Shown one piece after another: positions 55,539 to 64,000 of a stretch of DNA of 64,000 nt. Every line of letters begins with the position of its first letter. Position 1 is the stretch's first letter. The position numbers and the translations under genes were made by a program. Source of the DNA: Pezizomycotina sp. ARF18 (taxonomy: Eukaryota > Ascomycota); contig AZLU01000159.1 in the NCBI GenBank assembly GCA_002224055.1, positions 1 to 64,000 of the forward strand, given 5' to 3'. The notes beneath the pieces are model-generated. The model did not search any database, was not told where the DNA came from, and worked only from the letters and a program-made list of their open reading frames with translations.

Positions 55539-58500
55539 CTAGCCTATAAGCTCCCCAAGTAGTAGCCTCTCATACTTCTCCACGACCTCTCTCGTCTTCA
55601 CAAGTACCCCCGCCGCAAGCGCTCTCCTCTTTCATCGTTGCCTTCCCCACCTTTACCACCCCGCCCTCAAAGACGTCAGTCACCCACTCCTGCGTCTCCA
55701 CGAGCTCCTTCGCGTGCTCTTGAGCTAGGCGCCGCTTCGCTTCGTCGGTAGTAGAGTTGATGTCCACCACTGTAAGGAAGCCTAGTAGTATAGAGTCGAG
55801 GACGGTCGAAGACGAAAATGCGAGGGGGTTATGTCGGAGGGATAGGAGCAGGTCCCAGAAGGAGGATGTAAGCTGCGGAAGGTATAGGACGTTGGGTCCG
55901 GAGCTGTGCAGCAGCAGCGTGAGGGTTTCAGGTAGAGGGCGAGGAGGTGTGGGTTGAGGTGCGGTGTAGATATGCCACTGCAAAATGAGTTAGAAATTGC
56001 ATTTATCTTAAGAGAATAAGAAGTATGTGAGAGTTAAATGTACTTACTAGTCCTGTAAATAAACCGACCAAGCATTGATAAGAGGAATGAAGAAAGCTTC
56101 CGCTACGATTTTCCCAAGCTTGTTCGGCGTAGGCTTCTTCCTCCTAGCTTCGACGTCCATCCGCGTCGAAAATTTGCGGACTTTCAACACTTCCGGTCCC
56201 GAAAGCTTATCCGCGGCGTCCACTGCCATAGGTCGTACCATGCTCTCTTCCAATTTCGCCGCGAGGGCATCTACCGGCGTCGAAGAGTACGAATACGTAT
56301 CGTGCAAGCGTGCCGGTAGCTTCTTCGAGGGAAACCTCGCCTTCGCCTTCTCCCCTTCCGTCAACTCGAATTTTCCAACCCACGAGGAGTCCTCCTCACT
56401 CGTCCGGATATTTCGAGCGCTGCTATACCGACGGCACTCAGCATCATGCACCGCTGGTTGAGCGACCACTCCCCATCAAATACCCGCTGCGATATCCACC
56501 GCCCGCCGTGACGGGTTGTGATACCACGATGGCGACGATGCCTTTAAGCTTCATGGTGTCAAATCCTTCCATGTCGAACTTATCCTGTAAACCCACGAGC
56601 GAGTCTAGCAGCTCGGTCAGGTGCGACGTGAGCTCCGTACCAAAATGGCTTTCCGCCTTATTAGTACGGCGGCGTTCTGCAGTGCGAGCTCCTGCTTTCG
56701 TAGTAGTCGTGGGAGTTTAGCATGTAGAGCAGGTCGCGGATGTACACTGGCGCGCTCTCCTTTTGCCTCCTAACCATCGTAGGGTCGTCGTCGGAATCTT
56801 CGGCGTCCGAGGCCATTTTCGGGTACGGTTCAAGGTCGTCGTCGTCGTCTTCTGATTCCGTCTCTACTTCTACTATCCTGGCACCGGATGCTTCGGTGAG
56901 ACCCTTCCCATCGCTGCCATCTTTTATTTCCTCGATAATCGGTACTACTGATGCTTTCGGCTTTCGCGCCGTCATCGCAGGCTTCTTTTTCGCATGCGGT
57001 TTCCTCTCCTTCGCGAGCAGCTTATAATCACCAACCTTATCATCAACGTACACCAACCTCCTCCAACTATCCGCTTCTTCCCCTTCCATCTCCTCCAAAC
57101 CGGAAAACTTCATCCGTATCTTCTCCTCATCCACAAGTTTCGACACCGCCTCCCCGACCACCATCCCCAAAAACCTAACCTGCGTGTTCGTACTAGCCAG
57201 CCGGTTCGATATGGAATGTAAATAGGCCGACGATTTAGATAGCAACTTCAGATACGACGGCGGCTGGCGGTGAACGTATCCCGCCAGAAGTAGCAGGCAC
57301 TGCGCGTTGACTTCCTGGTGCAGCACGGGCGCGTGGCGTATCCACAGCTTGTCGCCGAATGTAGATACGTTCTTCTCCAGCGCTTCCTGTAAGAAGTACA
57401 GACTGTTCTCGCACTTATTTACGGCTGATATTATCGCCCGCCGGATAACTACGGTTTGACCGGAACCCGCGCCGCCGCTACGGTAATCCACTCCTTAAAA
57501 ATCCTCTGCATTCCTCGCTAACTTCACCGTCTAGTAAAGCGTATAAAACCCGCAACCGCCGAAATCGTCATATCCGCTTCTGCATCCGTAGATAATTGTA
57601 ACGAAGTATCTGAAGAAAAATGCCGTTTCGATAGTAGCTTCAGTATCGAGTCAAGGTACGACTTCCTATCGTGTGGTTGCAGCGCGTCCAGCATCCTCTG
57701 TATCCTTTGAAAGAATACTTCATCCGTAACAGCGCTATCCTCCGGGAAATACGCTATTATCCGCGAATCGATAGTTTCGTCCGTATATCCAAGCTCAGCG
57801 CGCGCGATACCAGCGTTGCAAGCTCCTTCCAGCCACCATCGCTGTCTAGTGGTAAAGAGCGTATCATGGTCGATATATTCTTCCCAGCCACGTAGAGTAC
57901 CTCTTCCCGTCGCCGATCCACTTTCCTTCGTCTCCGTAGCCATCATAATTTCGTAGGAGCAGAATATCCGCCTCACTTGCTACGGATAGTAAACGCCCAC
58001 CCGCTACCAGATTGATGAACTCCTTCCATACCATATCTTTCTTGACCTTATTATTATTCCCCTCCTCGCTGCGCTGGTAAATAAACTCCCACATCTCAAC
58101 GCAACCCTTCCACCGCGTAGTAGCCGCTCCAGCACGTTCATCGCGTCAGATAGCTGTTCTTTCGATTCCTCTTTCTCTTTAACACCTCCGGACGATGCGA
58201 GCGACGTTAACACCCTTATCCTCGCTACTAAACCACCGAGACCCGTCACGCTACGCAGGCATTCCAGCAGCTGTCCGCGCGCTTTCTTGTGGTTCGCTAA
58301 CACCCGCCAAAAGTTCGGTAAGATACACGTTATAAGCGCGTTCACGATCCTTGAAGATACCGCCGACGGTTTCCGGACGTCGAACGAGGACGTGAGGTAC
58401 TGCAGTACGGCGGAGAGCTGTTCCAGCGACGGCGACGCTTTTAGTAGCATTACGGCTGCTTCGACGCTATCTACTGGTTTAAGCTGCTGCTGCTGCTGTT

Positions 58501-58656
58501 CGGAGCTGCTAGAGCTTTGTGGGACGTCATCTTCGTTCTTTTCTATTAGGGTGGAGGTGCTCTGAGCGTCTGTTTTGTCGATGTAGAGGAGATGGCGGTT
58601 ATGAGGGGGTCGGATTTAAGGGATGAAGACCGTACAGTTGTTAGTAGCTCTTCCAT
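55539..58656 (-). CDS. TEL2: TEL2, telomere length regulation protein (TELO2)
   Basis: Tel2 is the core of the TTT complex, an Hsp90-linked chaperone that matures PI3K-like kinases such as Tor, Tel1 and Mec1. The start at 58654-58656 gives MEELLTTVRSSSLKSDPLIT, then a poly-Gln patch (SSSSEQQQQQLKPVDSVEAA) and helical-repeat segments (NALITCILPNFWRVLANHKK, SVTGLGGLVARIRVLTSLAS). The middle includes EKNVSTFGDKLWIRHAPVLH and LASTNTQVRFLGMVVGEAVS. The conserved TEL2 domain follows an acidic block: ETESEDDDDDLEPYPKMASD and AEDSDDDPTMVRRQKESAPV then YIRDLLYMLN (56720-56880). The C-terminal part has NSLYFLQEALEK-type helices and the end EVVEKYERLLLGELIG at 55539. An intron lies near 55982-56045. Frame breaks occur near 58585, 58110, 57490, 56690, 56480 and 55610. 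Length is about 1,000 residues, usual for fungi. Confidence 0.93.
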
Positions 58657-59878
58657 GGTTGTAGTGGCAGCTTGAAGCTGAAGCTGCATGCACGTGGAGG
58701 ATAGTTTCGAGCTTGCATATGCACCGGAGCTGTCATGGATTTAGAATTGCTGTGGGGCTCATTTTTTCGGCGCAAAATTTCGAGGTCCATTAAAAATGGA
58801 TCTTAAAAGCTGCTATCCATGTTTTTTTCGACACGGCTTACTTTGAAGAAAATACGTTTCGTTTCGACAGAATTGTAGAAGTTCACGATAGATATAAAAC
58901 AGCAGACATTACTTATATACATAAGAGCTCAGGTGTTTTGGTAATTGAATGTTACACGTATTCTCATTAAAAATCATGTCATTGGATACGGAACTGTTTT
59001 GGTTCAATATCGCCGATATTCATAAAATATGAACATGGAAGGGAAGAAGAATGGATGGAGAATATAAACATCTCTATACTGAGAGAAGATGGGGATAAAG
59101 AAGCATATGGCGTACAGAGCATGGAGAATATAGAAAAGAAAAAAAAGTAAAGCGTGACGGAAATAAAAGGAAAGAAAAGTCCGGAACTCCAAGGCAACAT
59201 CAAACCAAGTATACGTAAACAGGTCACCAGGAAGAAGTGAAAACGAACAGGAATGAAGGAGAATCCTGGCATAGGGAAAAATACAAATGCACCACCAACG
59301 AAGAAAAACAAGAGTAACTACAAACATTTTTGTCAAGCATTTTTAAAAACTCGGCAGACCATCGTTAAAGGAGCTTTTTTTTTCTTGATGTTACAAAGGA
59401 AACAAAAAAGAGAATTGATGAAAGAATGTGTTGACGGCGTGTGATTTTAATAATAAGCGTCCTTTAGGCAATGCGCTTTAGTAAGAGGAGTTTTGTCTTA
59501 AGGGAGCAATCGGAAGGAGGAAAATAATAAAGAAAAAGGCCGTAGTAAGAGTAAAGGAATGAATATTTGCGCTCGGGATTTTAGACGCAGAGTACAAGAA
59601 ATGACCGTCCATAAGAACCATTAAAAAAAAAATATTGAGTGATTGTAAACGATAGTCTGTGAATAGAAAAAAAAAATAATTCTTATGGCTTGTTAGAGAG
59701 GAAAAAAGGTTTCTTTTTGTAAAAATTCCCGATATTAAATAATGTTGAAAATAGAAAGGAAAATAAACCGCCATCGTGAAAATAGAAGCCGCTCGTGCTG
59801 GGAAGTCGTGATTATTGTCGGCATCGAGACGTCGTCGTATAATTCTTAATTATTGAAAAAAACCGTCTCCTGTTGTAG
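58657..59878. other. Intergenic stretch between TEL2 and the DUF2406 gene
   Basis: Holds the TEL2 promoter on the left and the 3' UTR of the DUF2406 gene on the right. The minus strand is pyrimidine-rich at about 59030-59260. The minus-strand ORFs at 58979-59311 and 59478-59774 are Phe/Tyr/Leu-rich translations of such low-complexity DNA and I do not support them. Confidence 0.55.
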
Positions 59879-61776
59879 TTATCTATTGTCCTTCCTGCTG
59901 AAGGTTCTTTTCAACCAAGATCCCCTATTAGATTGCGTCTGCGACGAAGAAGAATTCTGCTTGGAGAGGGTGTTCGGGCGACGCTGCGAGTTATCCTGAA
60001 CAGCGGCGGGTTATAGTTGTACTGAGGTTGTTGCTGCCTATATTGCTGCTGCTTCTGGGGCTGCTGCTGCTGCTGATAGTATCCACCTTGCTGTTGTTGG
60101 TTCCTCTGTCCATACGGGTTGACGTTTTGCTGATACTGCTGCTGCTGCGGACGACCTCCGAAACCGTTCTGCTGGCCATCGACGGGACTGACTGGGCTCA
60201 CTACATTATAGTATTCTTGTGAGCCGGGATTTCCATAGGAATCGTTACATCCGCTATCATCATAATAATAACCTTCTTGACCTTGAACTTGAGCAGCATA
60301 GCCGGCAGTAGGAACACGGTTGTTGGAACTTGATGGGACAGGTTTTCTGTTAATATTCATACCTCCGTTCTGCTGCGGTTGCTGATTGGGATAAGCAGCT
60401 TGGCTCTTGGACAGCGGCGATGGCGTTTTCTTCGGACCGGCGGCGGCGCGCCGTTCTGATCCATGTAGTCCCTACCCCTGTAGCTAGACGATTCCGAGGA
60501 GGGATTCGTAGAGTAGGCGTCGTTGCTCCACCCTCGAGATGCGTAGCTTCCCGAGCCTGTGCCGTTAGTGTCTACTGACGGCGATGGCATCTCGCTGTCG
60601 TCGTAATAGGGCTGCTCTCCGTTGGAATAACCGCGGTGATTGTAGGGGAGGCGCTGATTTGAGTCTCGGTATTGCCTAGCATTGTCGAAACTAAAAAGGG
60701 TGTTAGAAAAGGGTCATAACTGAAGCGCACAAATTGCGCTCAATGAATTCCAGGGGAAAAAAATTATAGGTATAAACATTGAGAACATCAAGCTGAAATA
60801 GAAATGAGTGATGCCAGTCATGTCTACGGAACGGAGAATACCTGCCTTTCATTCCTTGGCATCCTTCCCTGGCCGTTATAGTAGGAATCAAACTGCTGGC
60901 GGACCATACTTTGTCTCCTAGACGAAGCCGCCGTTTGACTAGAAAAAAAAAGAAAAAAAAACAACGAAAGTCAGCATCACGTCCAACTTCCCTTTCTGGT
61001 GAAATCATTCGTAACTCGTCGCAACAATCGTCTCCTAAGACTGTAGCAGAAGAAGCGCAGCAATCTGACATACCGCCACGCTCTGTTCCAGTTTCTAATA
61101 ATTTCGCAACATTAGCGAAAAGAATCTCGAATTAAGCCCCAGATACAGAGAAGGGAAAAAAAAAATCCAAGAAGAATATTTATCCAGGGAGGTTTCGGTG
61201 AAAATGGTAACGCACCATATCTGGAAAGCCTCTTTTCCTCCTCTTCCTTCATGATAGCATGGTCAAAGCTTCGGATTGTATCGAGAGGCCTCTCCAGCCT
61301 GTGTCTCGTAGGGTTACTCCTATCGGGATCGGCTTGCGTGAGATTGGCATGTTAGTGGACGCTTGCGTTGAAAGGAAGAAAGAAATTGAAATTCTGAAAG
61401 CACGAGCGAACAATGGGGTGATAAAAATAAAAAAGAGTACAAAAAGGCAATCAAAGACAACGTCCCCACCACGGAAAGCCCCGCGCCTCAGATAAGGGAG
61501 ATAGATGGCAAGGATTGCGATGATATTGAGTAATTTAAATTGGGGTACAGGAATGGGGTGGAGGGGTTCTTTTTGGTGGGTGGTACCTATTTCATTCCCG
61601 TATTGATCTTTGTGCTTCAATCTCGAAATCCCGATTGCAGCACTCTGCGCCTGCTGGAACGGTTCCTCTGCCGCCAACGCCGACGAAGGATCCTTCGAGG
61701 CTACCAACTTCCTCGCCCGTTTATCTTTCTCTGTCTCCTTCAGAACGACCTTCTCCTTCTTCCTTCCGAAGACCAT
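59879..61776 (-). CDS. DUF2406 family protein with a Gln-rich tail
   Basis: Fungal DUF2406 proteins have no established function. Exon 1 starts at 61774-61776 (MVFGRKKEKVVLKETEKDKR) and continues KLVASKDPSSALAAEEPFQQ through RLKHKDQYGNEI. An intron (donor gtacca, acceptor cgcaag) joins to ADPDRSNPTRHRLERPLDTI then RSFDHAIMKEEEEKRLSRYG, the family signature. Another exon near 60858-60938 reads SRRQSMVRQQFDSYYNGQGR, then from about 60690 comes a long disordered part rich in Tyr/Ser/Asn/Gln (NRDYMDQNGAPPP, NPYGQRNQQQQGGYYQQQQQ). It ends with a basic Ser-rich tail (LSKQNSSSSQTQSNRGSWLK then RTFSRKDNR), stop at 59879. One-base breaks lie near 60437 and 60002. The basic ends and disorder suggest a membrane- or kinase-linked regulator, but this is inference. 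Confidence 0.88.
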
Positions 61777-62455
61777 GGTTGCGACGAGCAGCCGTCTTTG
61801 CGACTGGGCCTTTTTGAAGTTAAGAGCGATCGATAGATTGGATTGCGATACGAAATAGCGCGCGGTTTAGTGTCGAATAATAATTATAACAACAACAAAT
61901 TTTTTTTGTTTGATAATCCTCGATCGGAAGGTTGTTGTAAAAGTCGAAAGAGGGACGAAACGAATGGAGGGGATACGTATGTTATTAAGTGACGATCTAG
62001 CAGGTTAAGTTTTTTTTTTGTTTGTTCTTTTTTTTTAAATGAAACAACAGTGGTAGATGGAAGATATAGTTTTCGGTCGCAAAATGGCTTTCGTCCCAGT
62101 AGAAAAGACCCGCGACACAAAATCTGCGACACAACTTTCTTTTCCAAAACCTTCTCTTATGTTCCGCAGGTGGCTCAGTTTTTTTTTCGACGTGATAACT
62201 GGGTTATGTCCCTTCGTTGAAATATTTTTCTTTAATTGTGATAAAAAAGCGACGGTAAAGAGAGTAAAGCGATCGGTGAACAGGGTCTGCAAGATGAAGA
62301 ATTTATTATCCTTCCCGTTTTATTTCATTTATTTTTGTTTTTATTTTTTTTGTTTTTATTTTTAATTTTTTTTTTGTTGCGGCCGGTGATCTGGCGGAAT
62401 CTGGCGGAATGTTTCTTTTGAAAAGGCGACGAAGAAAGCGAGTGAACTGTGAATC

Positions 62456-62486
<31 letters not shown>

Positions 62487-63801
62487 ATGATATGACGATA
62501 ATATTAGATACCCAATAATAGATGCTTTTTTCGACTTTTGATCCCAATTGAATAAACGATTAATATAAAAAACCTAGCGGTATATATAAACGACTGAAAG
62601 ATGGTAGATATGTATATATAAATATAGAAATTAAGATAGATAGGTAAACTATATATGAAGAAAGAGATATGAAGCGAAAGAATAGAAGGGAAGGAATGAT
62701 GGTACGACGACCGTTTGGTTATTATCTCGAGACGAGGTGGAAAAGAAGAGAAAGAAGAGAGAAAAAAAGAAAGACGAGAAAGTCGTTTATTTAATTTTTT
62801 TTTTTTATTTATTTTCACCTACTATTTATTTTATTTTTATTTTTATTTCCGTCGCTGAGATTTTTGCTCTGCGCTGTATCCTTTTTTTTTTTTTATAAAA
62901 TATAACCACTGCCATAGTATTTATTTCCTTTCTTTTTTCTCTCTCTCCTCTTTCTCTTCTTTTCTTTCGTTCTTTCTTTCTTTTTCTTTTCTTCTTTTTC
63001 TCTTCTGCCACACGCATCACATCATCATAATCATCATCGTAATTATTATTGCTTTTTCATTTCCTCGCGCGCTGATTCTTTCCCCCCAAGAAACGAACTT
63101 CTGTCTTTTGCCCACGGTGCCAACCTTTTTGCCTATATTATTGCTTCCTTTTTGCATGCAAGGCCCGAAAAGCAAATAAAAGCCAATGGAAACGTCTCAA
63201 AAAGGCAAAAGGGGGGCAGAAGAGGACCTGTTGGATGGGATGAGATGGTGTTGTCGTAGCGGTGGTGCATGGCATGGATCCGTGGGTGGATGACTGCGGG
63301 GGAACTAGAAAAGAGAAGACCAAGCAATAAACACCTCCGTGAAGTATATACTAAGTGCATACATGACACGGTGAGCATTCTAGGCAGGATGTTTACTCCC
63401 GCGCATCCTCAGGAACATTTATTTTAATTTTTTATTTTTAAATTTGTTTTGGTTTAGTGGCTGGCAATGGCTGCTGTTTTTTTTAATTAACGTTCTACCA
63501 CTTGCAGTTTTCTGACAATTACGCGAAAGACCTCCATTCACAATCACCACTCATCTGAATCCCACTTGAAGAAAAGAAGAGGAGGAGACTTGAACAGACA
63601 AATTATTCAAAGGCACAAAGGGTATTCGCGCAATGGCACATTCTCTATATTGTACATTTGTGATTTAAAAGAAGCATCCCATTTTGTACCTCCGGGAGCG
63701 AGAAAATATTGGGCGAGAGGCAATATTGTCATTGCTGGCAAAAGAAAAGCAGGCGCTGCAGGCTAAAGAAAGTGGTTGGGATCTGTTTCTTTAATTTTTT
63801 T
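61777..63801. promoter_or_regulatory. Long upstream region of the DUF2406 gene, low complexity
   Basis: About 2 kb with no supported gene. The right-hand flank is the 3' end of another minus-strand gene, so this gap holds its 3' UTR and the DUF2406 promoter. It contains T-rich patches (62011-62038, 62330-62375), an (AAT)n repeat, and a CT-rich block at 62880-63005. A plus-strand ORF at 62057-62365 reads through T-rich DNA and is not supported. Confidence 0.45.
62455..62483. repeat. (AAT)n microsatellite
   Basis: About nine uninterrupted AAT triplets. It lies in the non-coding gap upstream of the DUF2406 gene. Confidence 0.92.
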
Positions 63802-64000
63802 TTATATATACCGCAATACACTACCGCTAAACCGTATAGCTTGTACCAGCCTTTCGATATCTAGGATCAACCCTCCACCGCGTCGCTGAACCATTCCGTG
63901 GATTCTCGCCAATAAAGCACTACTGCAACAATAGTCTCGGAGCAGTCGAGGCAGTCTCTTTCTGCATTCTTCCAAGGCTGTTGTGAAGCGGGAGAGAGGA
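63802..64000 (-). CDS. 3' end of an unrecognised gene running off the right edge
   Basis: The minus strand is open from the window edge to a stop at 63802-63804, about 65 codons. It reads RFTTALEECRKRLPRLLRDY, then CSSALLARIHGMVQRRGGG and LILDIERLVQAIRFSGSVLR. This has a normal soluble, helical composition, unlike the low-complexity noise in the gap next to it. I do not recognise the family and the rest of the gene lies outside the window. It would be transcribed in the same direction as the DUF2406 gene. Confidence 0.5.
   Translation of the reverse strand, partial: PLSRFTTALEECRKRLPRLLRDYCCSSALLARIHGMVQRRGGGLILDIERLVQAIRFSGSVLRYI

Noticed and set aside
58979-59336. Two overlapping 110-codon Phe/Tyr-rich minus-strand ORFs
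   Set aside because: They are two frames of the same purine-rich DNA upstream of TEL2, with no domain or membrane-protein pattern.
1-64000. Mobile elements: reverse transcriptase, integrase, transposase motifs, terminal repeats
   Set aside because: No such motif or paired terminal repeat was seen by eye in any frame; a repeat library search would be needed to exclude short non-coding elements.

Overview
The window looks like nuclear DNA of a filamentous ascomycete (Pezizomycotina). The evidence is short GT-AG introns of about 50-170 bp in most genes, fungal-specific protein families (TOS1-type wall protein, DUF2406, the fungal form of ATG14), housekeeping genes clearly closest to filamentous fungi, and a gene spacing of about one per 3-4 kb with long AT-rich, homopolymer-rich intergenic stretches. 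A more basal lineage such as Pezizomycetes or Orbiliomycetes is possible, but that is only a guess from gene spacing and one peptidase-like family. I saw no transposon, retroelement, tRNA, rRNA or biosynthetic cluster.

Layout from left to right. 1-5.8 kb: no supported gene. 5.8-10.7 kb (-): CFT1 (CPSF160, mRNA 3'-end processing), divergent from LMBD1 (11.4-13.5 kb, +, lysosomal membrane protein). 15.6-17.0 kb (-): a gene I do not recognise. 18.9-20.6 kb (-): TOS1-type cell wall protein with a long pyrimidine-rich leader. 22.8-23.2 kb (-): a small multi-exon gene. 24.7-26.6 kb (+): a fungal trypsin-like protein with a visible His/Asp/Ser triad. 28.8-30.1 kb (-): ANCHR-like zinc finger protein, sharing a 435-bp promoter with KRE33/NAT10 (30.6-34.3 kb, +). 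35.2-36.5 kb (-): TFIIS (DST1). 37.2-38.1 kb (+): a hypothetical protein. 38.4-39.7 kb (-): CAP2, divergent from NDUFAF7 (40.0-41.8 kb, +). 42.2-42.5 kb (-): a possible small Cys-rich protein. 45.3-48.3 kb (-): a secreted Thr/Val/Gln repeat protein, the most unusual gene here. About 51.5-51.9 kb (+): a possible unrecognised gene. 52.8-54.8 kb (-): ATG14. 55.5-58.7 kb (-): TEL2. 59.9-61.8 kb (-): a DUF2406 protein. 63.8-64.0 kb (-): the 3' end of a gene that runs off the right edge.

Most genes are unrelated housekeeping functions: mRNA 3' end formation and elongation, rRNA acetylation, actin capping, autophagy initiation, PIKK maturation and complex I assembly. Two encode wall or surface proteins (TOS1-like and the repeat protein). 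I see no pathway cluster.

One caution covers the whole annotation. Nearly every conserved gene contains single-base reading-frame breaks, usually where one base appears to be missing from a short homopolymer (five in the first 900 bp of KRE33 alone). Because they hit many unrelated essential genes, they look like indel errors of an incompletely polished assembly, not pseudogenes. Gene coordinates below therefore span the whole locus from start to stop codon and include introns and these breaks.
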